The notes beneath the pieces are model-generated. The model made no database searches and was not told where the DNA came from. It worked only from the letters and a program-made list of their open reading frames with translations. A DNA stretch of 64,000 nt from Candidatus Binataceae bacterium (GTDB lineage Bacteria > Desulfobacterota > Binatia > Binatales > Binataceae), in NCBI GenBank assembly GCA_035508495.1, contig DATJMX010000077.1, positions 62,001 through 126,000 of the forward strand, written 5' to 3'. This document shows, one piece after another, positions 8,270 through 17,548 of the stretch (the stretch's first letter is position 1; the number at the start of each line of letters is the position of its first letter). Made by a program: the position numbers and the translations under genes.

Positions 8270-9964
8270 TCACTCGGTTGCTCGTTCGAGGAGCTCGCGG
8301 GCAGCGCGGCGGAGTTTTTCGGAGACGTCGCCGCCTAGCATGCGGGCGATTTCTTCGGTGCGCTCGGTTTCGTCGATCAGGCTCACGCGGCTGCGGGTTG
8401 AGCCGCGGCGCTCTTCTTTTTCGACCATGAAGTGACGGTCGGCGTAAGCGGCGATTTGTGCCAGATGCGTGACGCACAGGATCTGATGGTAGCGTGCGAG
8501 CTGTTTCAGCTTGCGGCCCACGACCTGCGCCACTGCGCCGCCGATGCCGGCGTCGACTTCATCGAAGATCATTGTCGCGACGCCGCGGCGCTGCGCTTCA
8601 AGGCGTTTCAGCGCGAGCATCACGCGCGATAGCTCCCCTCCCGAAACGATTCGCGCGAGCGGCATCGGTAGCTGTCCCAGGTTCGGCGAAATATAGAACT
8701 CGACGGTGTCGAAGCCCAGCGGCCCGAGCGCGACTGCCTCGCGCTCGAAGCCAGCCTCGTCGGTGCCGAGCGCGTCGAGCCGTGGCTCGAATACGGCAGA
8801 GCGCATTCCGAGGGTTTTCAACTCGGCTTCCATCTTGCGCCCGAGCTCAGCGGCTGCGCGCTTGCGCGACGCGCTGATTTTCCGCGCCTGGGCGAGCAGT
8901 TCGTCGAGCACCGAGTGTAACTCCACTTCAACTTCCGCCCTCGATTCCGCGATGCCTTCGAGCTCCGCGATCTCCTTGCGCGCCTTGGCGAGCGTTTCGA
9001 TGGCCAAAGCGAGCGAGCCGCCGTATTTGCGTTTGAGCCGGGTCAGCTCCTGGAGTCGATTATCGATCTGTTCAAGCCGCGCGGGATCGGCTTCGATGCG
9101 AGCCGCGTAAGCTGCCAGTGAGCGCGCCGCTTCGGCGAGGTTGGTGCGCGCAGACTTGATCATCTCCAGCGCCTCGCCGAGTTTGGGATCGATCGCCGCC
9201 GCCTCGGTAAGCCGCGTTTCCGCCGCGGCGATCGTGTCGATCGCAGCGCCCTCCGCGCCGTAGAGGGTGCTCTCGGTTTCGCTTGCTGCTGCGGCGAGCT
9301 TGGCCGCGTTAGCGAGCACCGTGCGCTCGCGAGCCAGTTCTTCGTCCTCGCCGGGGATCAATTCCGCGCGCTCGAGTTCGACGGCGCGGAAGCGCGCCAG
9401 CTCCAGCAGATCGGCGCGCTCGCGCGCGCGGCGCTCCAGATCTGCAAGGCGCGAGCGAATCGTGCCCGCGCGCGCATAAGTGGAGCTGTATGCCGCCAGT
9501 TCGGGGTCAATTTTCGCGAAGCGGTCCAGCACCTCGCGATGGCTCTCAGAGCGGAGCAGCGAATGCTGCTCGTGCTGCCCGTAAACCTGCACCAGGGCGG
9601 CGCCGAGCCGCGCCAGCGACTGCACCGTCGCGAGCTCGCCGTCGATCGTGACGCGCGAGCGGCCGCCGTCGGCGACCACGCGGCGAATCAGCAGCTCGCG
9701 ACGATCGGCGTCGCGCGTGCGCTCCGCCAGCTCGGGAATCGCCGCTTCGCCTTCGAGCTCGAACAACGCCTCGACCACCGCCTCTTTCTCGCCCGTCCGC
9801 ACCATGTCGGGTGACGCCCGTCCGCCGAGCAGCAAGCCGAGCGCGCTCAGGATGATGGTTTTGCCGGCGCCGGTTTCGCCCGACAGCACGTTGAGGCCGG
9901 GACCGAATTCGAGACTGGTCTCTTCGATAATTGCGAAGTTGCGGATTCTCAGTTCGAGCAGCAT
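8270..9964 (-). CDS. recN: DNA repair protein RecN
   Basis: A 564-residue SMC-like ATPase that helps process and hold together double-strand-break ends for RecA repair. Walker A is GETGAGKT at 29-36. A long coiled-coil middle, rich in Glu, Arg and Ala, runs from about 150 to 370. The signature motif SGGELSR and Walker B MIFDEVDAGIGG lie in the last quarter. Length matches the family. It starts 15 bases after the stop of nadK on the same strand, a nadK-recN arrangement seen in many bacteria that suggests co-transcription. Confidence 0.95.
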   Translation of the reverse strand: MLLELRIRNFAIIEETSLEFGPGLNVLSGETGAGKTIILSALGLLLGGRASPDMVRTGEKEAVVEALFELEGEAAIPELAERTRDADRRELLIRRVVADGGRSRVTIDGELATVQSLARLGAALVQVYGQHEQHSLLRSESHREVLDRFAKIDPELAAYSSTYARAGTIRSRLADLERRARERADLLELARFRAVELERAELIPGEDEELARERTVLANAAKLAAAASETESTLYGAEGAAIDTIAAAETRLTEAAAIDPKLGEALEMIKSARTNLAEAARSLAAYAARIEADPARLEQIDNRLQELTRLKRKYGGSLALAIETLAKARKEIAELEGIAESRAEVEVELHSVLDELLAQARKISASRKRAAAELGRKMEAELKTLGMRSAVFEPRLDALGTDEAGFEREAVALGPLGFDTVEFYISPNLGQLPMPLARIVSGGELSRVMLALKRLEAQRRGVATMIFDEVDAGIGGAVAQVVGRKLKQLARYHQILCVTHLAQIAAYADRHFMVEKEERRGSTRSRVSLIDETERTEEIARMLGGDVSEKLRRAARELLERATE

Positions 9965-9979
9965 CGCGGAGGCGGCCGC

Positions 9980-10858
9980 TTATCCCCAGTGAAGTTTTTC
10001 GCGCCAGATTTCAAAGTACCTGTGTTCCGAGCGCACCAGCGAGACCTGCGCCGCGCCACGCCGAATCAGGATCGAATCCGCCTCGCCGAGCTGCGCCGAC
10101 TCCTGGCCATCGACAATAAACGTCGTGTCATGATCTGGCGCCCGCACGCGCACCTCGATTTCGAACGTATCAGGCAACACCACGGGACGGTTGGTCAAGG
10201 TATGCGGACAAATCGGCGCGAGCACGATCGCGCCGAGCGTAGGGTAGATGATCGGGCCCCCCGCGCTCAGCGCGTATGCCGTCGATCCGGTCGGCGTGGA
10301 AATAATGAGGCCGTCGGCGCGGTAGGAGCAGAATGGCTGATGATCGGCGAACACCTCGAGCTGGAGCATCCTGCCGAGCGGGCCCTTGCTCACGACGACG
10401 TCGTTGAGCGCTTGGAACATCTCGATTCGATCGAGCGGCTGCGACGCGCGCACCACCGACGCCTCGAGCATGATGCGCGGATCGACCTCGAAATCTCCCT
10501 TGAGCACCCGCTCGAGCGCGGCCTTGGCTTCCTTGATTGTTACTTCGGTCAGGAAGCCCAGGCCTCCCAGGTTCACGCCGAGAATCGGAATCGGCTTGCC
10601 GGCGATGAGGCGCGCCACACCGAGCATGGTGCCGTCGCCGCCGAGCACGACGATGAGCTCCGCCTTGTCTGCAAGATGATGCCGCTCGACGCCATCGGCG
10701 CCGATTTTGGCCGCGATGTCGAGCTCGGCGATCGCGCCCTTGCCCTCGTTGTGCAGGAACCGGGTCAGCGATCGCGCCAGGCTCACGGCCTCGGGCCGAT
10801 CGCGCTTGACGACCAATCCGACCGTTCTTATTGCCCGCCTGGCCACCCGCCTAGGCAA
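9980..10858 (-). CDS. nadK: NAD kinase
   Basis: A 292-residue enzyme that phosphorylates NAD to NADP in the cytosol. The family motif GGDGTMLG is at 73-80. The second conserved region is LNDVVVSKG, followed by DGLIISTPTGSTAY and SAGGPI, all typical of NadK/PpnK. The longest frame begins with TTG at 10858. In-frame GTG at 10846 is an alternative, and the true start is uncertain. It is the first gene of the nadK-recN pair. Confidence 0.93.
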   Translation of the reverse strand: MPRRVARRAIRTVGLVVKRDRPEAVSLARSLTRFLHNEGKGAIAELDIAAKIGADGVERHHLADKAELIVVLGGDGTMLGVARLIAGKPIPILGVNLGGLGFLTEVTIKEAKAALERVLKGDFEVDPRIMLEASVVRASQPLDRIEMFQALNDVVVSKGPLGRMLQLEVFADHQPFCSYRADGLIISTPTGSTAYALSAGGPIIYPTLGAIVLAPICPHTLTNRPVVLPDTFEIEVRVRAPDHDTTFIVDGQESAQLGEADSILIRRGAAQVSLVRSEHRYFEIWREKLHWG

Positions 10859-10904
10859 TTATCATGCGGAAAAATTCGCAGCAACGCGAGTTCGCGCCGC
10901 GCGT

Positions 10905-11321
10905 TCATTGATGCAGCGGATACGACGTAGTCCCGCCCTCGATGGTGGAGGCTTTTTGCTTGCCATAAACGATCGCATACGCGCCCACATAGTAGCCGAC
11001 CAGGCCCTCGGTCGTTTCCGATTTGCTGCCGGTGATCACGATAGCGTCGGCGCCCGTCTCACACGCCTTGCGCTTGACCTCAGGCAGTACGTCGTTTTCG
11101 GATTCCCAGGTATTGCCAACGGCTTCGATAATGTCGACCTTGCGGAAGTCCGCCAGCGGTTCGGAGCGCAACACGGGCATGTCGCAATCGGGCGGCTTGG
11201 CAGCGTGACCGGAGGGCTCGATTTCGGAGACCGTGACCTGCGGCGGCAACGCGACTTTGGTGCATGACGGTGCGAGCGCCGTCAGCGCAATGCAGATCGA
11301 AATCAGAATCGCGCAACGCAC
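10905..11321 (-). CDS. Exported protein of unknown function, possibly a lipoprotein
   Basis: 138 residues with an N-terminal signal (ILISICIALTALAPSC). The Cys near residue 20 could be a lipidation site, but the preceding Ala-Pro-Ser is an atypical lipobox. The mature part includes ACETGADAIVITGSKS, followed by a VGYYVGAYAIVYG strand. This resembles small outer-membrane-associated proteins whose cysteine-containing segment precedes a metabolic-stress domain, but I cannot name the family. It is divergent from nfo, with a 168-bp shared upstream region. Confidence 0.55.
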   Translation of the reverse strand: MRCAILISICIALTALAPSCTKVALPPQVTVSEIEPSGHAAKPPDCDMPVLRSEPLADFRKVDIIEAVGNTWESENDVLPEVKRKACETGADAIVITGSKSETTEGLVGYYVGAYAIVYGKQKASTIEGGTTSYPLHQ

Positions 11322-11489
11322 ACGCGATCAAATAGCGATGCTGTCGAAGCGGCACAAGAGCGAGCGTTACTGGCGTCGACCGGATGACGCCGGAACCGAG
11401 CAAGCGCGCCTTCTCGCTTCGGCCGGACCTTCATATATAAAATCGCGAGGGGCCGGCGCCGCGAACCAGGCTGCGCGCCGCGATCTCGG

Positions 11490-12365
11490 ATGCCAAGCGC
11501 CAAAACATCACTGCAACGACCGCTACTGGGCGCCCATATGTCGATCGCCGGCGAGGTCGGCAATGCGCTGACCCGCGGCCAGCAGGTCGGATGCGACTGC
11601 ATCCAGATTTTCACCAAGTCGTCGCGGCAGTGGGCCTCAAAGCCGCTCAGCGAAGCCGAGGTTGCGACCTTCAAACGCAATCAGCGCGAAACCGGGATTA
11701 CCAGCGTGGTCGCGCACGATTCATACTTGCTGAATCTCGGCGCGCCCGACGACGCGCTGCGCAAAAAATCGGTCGATGGGTTCGTCGATGAAATCGAACG
11801 CTGCGAGCTGCTGGGCATCCCGATTCTGATCGCGCATCCGGGCGCGCACGTCGGCTCGGGCGAGGAAGCGGGTATCAAGACGATCGCGAAGTCGATCAAC
11901 CAGGCGCATGCGTCCTGCAAAGGCTTCAAGACCAGGGTCGCACTCGAAATCACGGCGGGACAGGGCAGTGTGCTCGGTCATTCGTTTGCACAGCTCGGCC
12001 GCATCTTCGACGCGGTGAAACAAAACGAGCGCCTGCAACTTTGTTTCGACACCGAGCACGCGTTCGCCGCAGGCTACGATCTCAGGACCGAGGAAGGTTA
12101 CGATCGCACCTTCGCCGAGCTCGATGAGCACGTCGGCCTGGAGCGCGTGGCCGCGTTTCATCTGAACGATTCGCTGAAACCGTTTCACTCGCGCGTCGAT
12201 CGGCATCAGCATATCGGCAAGGGCTATCTTGGTCTCGACGCGTTTCGCCGACTCCTGAACGACAAGCGGTTTGCCGGAATCCCGATGTGTCTTGAAACCG
12301 ACAAGAGCCCCGACCTCCACGAGGACGTGGAAAATCTCGCAACTTTGCGTGCGCTGTTTGCCTGA
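11490..12365 (+). CDS. nfo: Deoxyribonuclease IV (AP endonuclease)
   Basis: A 291-residue TIM-barrel endonuclease that cuts 5' to abasic sites during base-excision repair. The metal-binding residues of the Nfo family are visible in order: GAHMSIAGE, HPGAHVGSG, the glutamate in VALEITAGQG, CFDTEHAFAAGYD, HLNDS, the RVDRHQHIGKG segment and the final LETDK. Length matches the family. Its stop overlaps the trpS start by one base (TGATG), so the two genes are translationally coupled. Confidence 0.95.
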   Translation: MPSAKTSLQRPLLGAHMSIAGEVGNALTRGQQVGCDCIQIFTKSSRQWASKPLSEAEVATFKRNQRETGITSVVAHDSYLLNLGAPDDALRKKSVDGFVDEIERCELLGIPILIAHPGAHVGSGEEAGIKTIAKSINQAHASCKGFKTRVALEITAGQGSVLGHSFAQLGRIFDAVKQNERLQLCFDTEHAFAAGYDLRTEEGYDRTFAELDEHVGLERVAAFHLNDSLKPFHSRVDRHQHIGKGYLGLDAFRRLLNDKRFAGIPMCLETDKSPDLHEDVENLATLRALFA

Positions 12366-13366
12366 TGCAAAAGACCATTCTCACCGGCGATCGCCCCACA
12401 GGCCCGCTTCATCTCGGCCACTATGTCGGATCCTTGCAGAATCGCGTCAAATTGCAGGATGAATACGATACCTACATTTTGATTGCCGACGTGCAGGCGC
12501 TGACCGACAACTTCGAGCATCCCGAGAAACTCGAAGGCAACATCATGGAGGTGGCGCTCGATTACCTGGCGGTCGGGCTCGATCCGAACAAGGTCAAGAT
12601 CGTCGTGCAGTCGATGGTGCCGGAGCTGACCGAGCTCACGATCTATTTTCTGAACCTCGTGACGACGGCGACGCTCGAGCGCAATCCGACGCTGAAGGCG
12701 GAAATCCAGCAGAAGAATTTCACCAAGGGGCTGCCGGTCGGCTTTTACACCTATCCAATCTCACAGGCCGCCGACATCACGATCTTCAAAGCGCACCTGG
12801 TGCCGGTCGGCGAGGATCAGTTGCCGATGATCGAGCAGACGCGCGAGATCGTGCGCCGCTTCAATCGTCTGTATGACAAAGTGTTGATCGAGCCTCGGGC
12901 GATGCTCGGCGAGGTCGCGCGGCTGCCGGGCACCGACGGCGGCGCCAAGATGTCGAAGACGCTCGGCAACTGCATTTATCTGGGCGATTCGCCGGAGCTC
13001 GTCCGCAAGCGCGTGATGTCGATGTTCACGGACCCGACCCGGATTCATCCGACCGATCCCGGCCACGTCGAGGGCAATCCGGTCTTCACCTACCATGACG
13101 TTTTCAATCCGGATAAAGCCGAGGTCGAAGAGCTGAAAGATCGGTATACCAAGGGCACCGTCGGCGATGTCGAAGTGAAGGAGCGACTCTTCAAGGCGCT
13201 CAACGAATTCCTCGAGCCGATCCGCTCTCGGCGCGCCGAGTTTGCCGTGCGCCGCAACGATGTTCGCGATATCGTGCTCGAAGGCACGCGCAAGGGCCGC
13301 GCACTCGCGCAGGAAACGATGGAAGAAGTACGCCGCGCGATGAAGATCAGTTATAAGCTCGTCTGA
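12365..13366 (+). CDS. trpS: Tryptophan--tRNA ligase
   Basis: A 333-residue class I aminoacyl-tRNA synthetase that charges tRNA-Trp. The HIGH-type motif is PLHLGHY at 14-20, and the KMSKS loop is AKMSKTLGN, near residue 195. Length and order match bacterial TrpS. The ATG at 12365 overlaps the nfo stop. No leader peptide or T-box-like structure is visible ahead of it. Confidence 0.95.
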   Translation: MQKTILTGDRPTGPLHLGHYVGSLQNRVKLQDEYDTYILIADVQALTDNFEHPEKLEGNIMEVALDYLAVGLDPNKVKIVVQSMVPELTELTIYFLNLVTTATLERNPTLKAEIQQKNFTKGLPVGFYTYPISQAADITIFKAHLVPVGEDQLPMIEQTREIVRRFNRLYDKVLIEPRAMLGEVARLPGTDGGAKMSKTLGNCIYLGDSPELVRKRVMSMFTDPTRIHPTDPGHVEGNPVFTYHDVFNPDKAEVEELKDRYTKGTVGDVEVKERLFKALNEFLEPIRSRRAEFAVRRNDVRDIVLEGTRKGRALAQETMEEVRRAMKISYKLV

Positions 13367-13459
13367 CGCTGAACTTTCAGCTATAGCTTGCGTTTGCGAT
13401 CGTCTGGCTGATTGCAAATCACTTAACGATCCGGGATCCGAAAGGAGCCATCAGAAGGG

Positions 13460-16021
13460 ATGGGAGCATTCTTGCGGCGCTCGATCGCTGTGGCGTTGGC
13501 GCTGACCTCGATTCTGACATCGCGACTTCCCGCTGCTGCGGCTCCGGCCAGCGATCCCTGCGCCTCTCTTCCTGCCGCGACCTCGCCCGATTTCGAACCG
13601 CGCCTTGATAACTACCTCAATGCGCTCTGCTATCAGCAAGACAACTGGCAGCACGATGCGCAGGTGCGGACCACCAACGGACTACATCCGTTCGTGAAGG
13701 TCTGGTACTCGCCGGCGCTCTGGACCTGGATGACTGCCGGTGATCGCGCGGCGCAAATTCCTGACGGCGCTATCGTCGTCAAGGAACAGTTCAAGACTCT
13801 CACGGCTCCGCTCCTGGGATGGACCGTGATGGTCAAAGACCAGTCGGGCGCGTGGGACGGATGGTATTGGGCGGACCTGCTGAAGCCCGCGCAAATTCAG
13901 CCACCCAGTCCACCGTGCGGCAAGCCTGAGCAGCGATTCACGGGATTCGGCCTCACCTGCATGAACTGCCACGGCTCCGCGGCGGAGCTGCAAGGCACAT
14001 TCTCCAGCACCGAGCACGTGGCCGATCCGCCGCAAACGCGTGGCGCTGGCTCAGCGCCGTTCTTCGTGCATCAGGCAACGGTGATGGCGGACCCGGGCGC
14101 GATCGCCGCATCGCTCGCGCCGCGCAACACCAAGATCGCGAGCCTTGTCTATCCGGGATTGCCGCTGCTGCCGCTCAGCACCGCGGCCTGCATGCCGGCG
14201 GAATCGCTCGACCACGTGGTATCGACCGGCAAGCCGGTCGGTCCGAGCGAGTTCATGACCTCGAACCAATGCGCACCGTGTCACGATGCGACGATTACGC
14301 TATTTCGCTCCGATCTGCCGAACATGATGTGGCCCGACCCGGCGCATCCGCAGGCGAACCTGTCGGAATACGGCGAGTGGCGTTTCTCGATGATGGGTCT
14401 GGCCGGACGCGATCCGATTTTCTTTTCGCAGCTTAACTCCGAGTCAACTGTTCATGCCAATATCCGCGGGCAAGCGAGCGGGCGCGCGTTCGTGCAGAAT
14501 ATGTGCCTGCACTGCCATGGCGCGATGGGACAGCGGCAGTTGCAGATCGACAAAGGTCCCAGCGCGATGCTCACACGCGATGAGCTGAACAACACCACCT
14601 CGAAGTACGGTGCGCTCGCGCGCGATGGAATTTCGTGCGCCGTATGCCATCACATCTCATCGCAGGGACTGGGCGATCCTTCCACGTTCACCGGCAATTT
14701 CAACCTGGGTCCGGCCAATGAGGTCTATGGACCCTTCGTCGACGTGACCGCGTATCCGATGGACAGTGCGATTGGCGCGACGCCGAAGTTTGGCACCTCA
14801 ACGCAGGATCCCGCGATGTGCGGTTCGTGTCATACGATCATCCTGCCGGTGTACGACGTGTTCGGCCGCCAAGTCGCAGACAAAGGAAAGCCGAAGACAT
14901 TTGTCGAGCAGGCGACTTATCTCGAATGGGAGAACAGCCGCTACCGTGCCGGCGTTCCATGCCAGACCTGCCACATGCCCTCGGAGTTCCACGGCGATCC
15001 GCTGAATCCCAATCCGCAGCTCGCATTCAAGATCGCGAATATCGAGGATGTGACTTTTCCCGAAGTGCCGTTCCTCGCACCCGCCGCCGATATCACGATG
15101 CAAACGCAGCAGCCCTACGCCCGTCATGCGTTGCTCGGCAACAATGTTTTCGCGCTCGAGATGTTCTCTCAGTTCCGCAACCAGCTTGGCCTATACGATC
15201 AGGATCCCTACATCCCGTTCGACGCGGCCCAGACGATCTCCGGGCTCGACACGGCGATCTCGGAAAGCATCGACCAGGCGAGCAATCGGACTGCGATCGT
15301 CAAGGTGCTGACGGCCGCAATTTCAGGATCGACGCTCAGCGCCGACGTGACGGTGACGAACCTGGCCGGTCATGGTTTTCCTTCGGGCGTGGGATTTCGG
15401 CGCGCCTTCGTGAATTTCCAGGTGCTCGATGCCAACGGCAACGAACTGTGGGCATCGGGCGATACGTCGCCGGACGGCGTGATCGTTGACGCAAACGGCC
15501 AACCGCTCGCGACCGAGTTTTTCTCGCTTTTCCAGCAAAGATTCCAGCCGCACTTCTGGAAAGGAAATCCGATCACGCGCCCCGACCAGGTGCAAATCTA
15601 CGAGGAACTGGTAACCGATCCGCAAGGGTTGCTGACTACCAGTTTTCTAAGCCTCGATCGAAAGGTGAAGGAAAACCGGCTGCAGCCGCAAGGATGGTCG
15701 GTCAATGGACCCGATGCCGCCGAAACAGGCCCGATTGGCGGCGCCGCCAACGATCCCGATTACACGGCGGCCAGCAGCTCAGGCTCCAACACTATCGCCT
15801 ACCGCATTCCGCTGACGCCGAAGCTGCGCCGCGCGGCCTCGATTCGTGCCACGCTCTATTACCAGACGATCCCGCCCTATTACCTGCGGCAGCGCGCGCA
15901 GGATGCCTCCGGTGTGGACACGGATCGGCTGCGCTTTTTCGCTACGAATCTGAAAGTAAGCGGCACGCCAATCGACGGATGGCGCCTGCAGATAGCCTCC
16001 GACTCGCGCTCTCTGCCGTAG
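13460..16021 (+). CDS. Six-haem cytochrome c with P460-like N-terminal region
   Basis: 853 residues, exported: a signal peptide covers about residues 1-27. Six CxxCH haem sites are at residues 167, 271, 349, 393, 454 and 501. Before them, residues about 40-150 contain PFVKVWYSP, IPDGAIVVKE, WTVMVKDQSG and DGWYWADL, which resemble cytochrome P460-type domains. After the last haem, residues about 550-850 carry no haem motif. They include an IRATLYYQTIPP strand-like region and a GHGFPSGVGFRR segment, typical of the C-terminal part of certain large multihaem cytochromes. Likely a periplasmic electron-transfer protein or haem oxidoreductase; the substrate is unknown. It stands alone, convergent with a GST gene 9 bases away. 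Confidence 0.8.
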   Translation: MGAFLRRSIAVALALTSILTSRLPAAAAPASDPCASLPAATSPDFEPRLDNYLNALCYQQDNWQHDAQVRTTNGLHPFVKVWYSPALWTWMTAGDRAAQIPDGAIVVKEQFKTLTAPLLGWTVMVKDQSGAWDGWYWADLLKPAQIQPPSPPCGKPEQRFTGFGLTCMNCHGSAAELQGTFSSTEHVADPPQTRGAGSAPFFVHQATVMADPGAIAASLAPRNTKIASLVYPGLPLLPLSTAACMPAESLDHVVSTGKPVGPSEFMTSNQCAPCHDATITLFRSDLPNMMWPDPAHPQANLSEYGEWRFSMMGLAGRDPIFFSQLNSESTVHANIRGQASGRAFVQNMCLHCHGAMGQRQLQIDKGPSAMLTRDELNNTTSKYGALARDGISCAVCHHISSQGLGDPSTFTGNFNLGPANEVYGPFVDVTAYPMDSAIGATPKFGTSTQDPAMCGSCHTIILPVYDVFGRQVADKGKPKTFVEQATYLEWENSRYRAGVPCQTCHMPSEFHGDPLNPNPQLAFKIANIEDVTFPEVPFLAPAADITMQTQQPYARHALLGNNVFALEMFSQFRNQLGLYDQDPYIPFDAAQTISGLDTAISESIDQASNRTAIVKVLTAAISGSTLSADVTVTNLAGHGFPSGVGFRRAFVNFQVLDANGNELWASGDTSPDGVIVDANGQPLATEFFSLFQQRFQPHFWKGNPITRPDQVQIYEELVTDPQGLLTTSFLSLDRKVKENRLQPQGWSVNGPDAAETGPIGGAANDPDYTAASSSGSNTIAYRIPLTPKLRRAASIRATLYYQTIPPYYLRQRAQDASGVDTDRLRFFATNLKVSGTPIDGWRLQIASDSRSLP

Positions 16022-16030
16022 CGGTCGTTT

Positions 16031-16798
16031 CTACAGCTCCATCGGATCGCGGAAGTGGGCTTTGAAGATCCGATCGCGATGCTCGAGCAGAACGGGATCG
16101 AGCGCCCCCTTCACGACCGGGTCCTGCGCGGTGAATCCGGCGCGGAGGCCTTCCGGCATCGGACAGTGCTCCTTCGCGAGCGGATCGAGAAGATTGGCGA
16201 ACGCTGTCCAGTAAATATCGAGCGCGCTCAGCGAATCGCCTATGAAATATTTCGCGCCGCGCGCGTACTGCGCCTTGAGCTGAGCTGTCAGCGCTCGCAG
16301 CGATTCCGCGGTGCGCCCGCCGGCCGCTTTCACATCGGCTTCGTTGAAGCCGTACTTGCCGCCCATCCTCGCGATCCCCGCCGGAGGTTTGTCCGCACTC
16401 ATCGCGGGAGCGAACAGTTGCAGCCGCCGATTCCATCCGATTCCCATCTCGCCGCAGATCTCGTGCGAGAGACCGATCATCAACGCGCGCTGGGTCGCGT
16501 CGGCGGGAATCAACGCCGGCTGCGGCCCGAGACGTTCGGCCAGGTACAGGATGTCGATCCATCGGTGGATGGGCTTTTCCCTGGCCCACGCGACGATTGG
16601 ACCACTGGCTTCATGACCCCACGCAACGATTTCTTCGTTGGGCTCGCCGGCGATCCACGGCGCGGCGACGTAATCGAGGCCTTTGACCTCGAAAATCGCC
16701 TTGGCCGCCTGGCCCCACGGACTCGGCACGCCTTTGACAAGCACGATGCGCAGGCCGGGATGGTCAACTATTTCCTTGAAGCTGCGGTATTCCAGCAT
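16031..16798 (-). CDS. Glutathione S-transferase-like protein
   Basis: 255 residues. The N-terminal half has a thioredoxin-like layout, with LVKGVPSPWGQAAKAIFEVKGLDY and then GPIVAW where the substrate cis-proline loop would sit. The C-terminal half is helical and includes GDSLSALDIYWTAFAN, matching the GST helix with its conserved N-capping Asp. The glutathione-activating residue is not obvious. It follows another GST gene with a 13-base gap, so the two are probably one operon. Confidence 0.7.
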   Translation of the reverse strand: MLEYRSFKEIVDHPGLRIVLVKGVPSPWGQAAKAIFEVKGLDYVAAPWIAGEPNEEIVAWGHEASGPIVAWAREKPIHRWIDILYLAERLGPQPALIPADATQRALMIGLSHEICGEMGIGWNRRLQLFAPAMSADKPPAGIARMGGKYGFNEADVKAAGGRTAESLRALTAQLKAQYARGAKYFIGDSLSALDIYWTAFANLLDPLAKEHCPMPEGLRAGFTAQDPVVKGALDPVLLEHRDRIFKAHFRDPMEL

Positions 16799-16811
16799 CG
16801 CGGTTACTCCA

Positions 16812-17495
16812 TCAGCGCGTTACGATCTTCTGTGCGGTCGCGAGCATCTCGGGCGTCGGTTCTTTGAAAGAGAGCGGCTCGGGAACTGCGATTCCGCGCT
16901 GGCATCCCGGGCGCGCCGCCATCCGCGCGTTCCAGGCCTGGAGATCCTTCAGCCCCTCGACGTTAACTCCCGTCCATTCGTGGATTCGCACCCAGCACCA
17001 GTTGGCGATGTCCGCGATGCTGTATTCATCGCACAGGTACTCGCGGCCCTTGAGCTGCGCGTTGAGCACTTCGAACAGCCGGCGGCATTCGTTGTGATAG
17101 CGCTGAATCGCGGCCGGAAGCTTCTCGGGAAAATAGCGATAGAAGACGTTGGCCTGTCCCATCATCGGGCCGATCCCCGCCATCTGGAACATCAGCCACT
17201 GCTCGACGCGCGACATCCCCTTTTCGTCCCTGGGCATGAGCTTGCCGGTTTTGCGCGCGAGGTAGAGCAGGATCGCGCCGGTCTCGAACACGGCGAAATC
17301 ACCGTTGCCGCGATCGACGATCGCCGGGATGCGGCCGTTGGGGCAGATCTTCAGGAACTCGGGTGTCTTCTGTTCACCCTTTGTCAGATCAATCCGGCGC
17401 ACGTTGTACGGCAGCCCGACTTCCTCGAGAAACACCGAAACTTTCCAACCGTTGGGAGTCGAGGCGGTATAAAGATCGATCTGCGGCGTGCTCAT
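16812..17495 (-). CDS. Glutathione S-transferase (Nu/YfcG-like)
   Basis: 227 residues. The N-terminal thioredoxin-like domain reads LYTASTPNGWKVSVFLEEVGLPY, then NGRIPAIVD and FETGAILLYLA, all hallmark GST sites. The TPNGWK stretch is typical of the YfcG/YghU-type disulphide-bond oxidoreductase GSTs, which use a Thr/Asn pair instead of a catalytic Tyr. The helical C-terminal domain has EYSIADIANWCWVR. First gene of a two-gene operon with the next GST-like gene; the paired arrangement suggests a shared role in thiol or xenobiotic chemistry. Confidence 0.85.
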   Translation of the reverse strand: MSTPQIDLYTASTPNGWKVSVFLEEVGLPYNVRRIDLTKGEQKTPEFLKICPNGRIPAIVDRGNGDFAVFETGAILLYLARKTGKLMPRDEKGMSRVEQWLMFQMAGIGPMMGQANVFYRYFPEKLPAAIQRYHNECRRLFEVLNAQLKGREYLCDEYSIADIANWCWVRIHEWTGVNVEGLKDLQAWNARMAARPGCQRGIAVPEPLSFKEPTPEMLATAQKIVTR

Positions 17496-17548
17496 GGCGA
17501 ATGACCTCCGTATCCGCTTCTTAGCGCGAGCCGCCGCAGCCGTCCACG

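Noticed and set aside
9989..10930. 313-residue plus-strand open frame
   Set aside because: Antisense of nadK.
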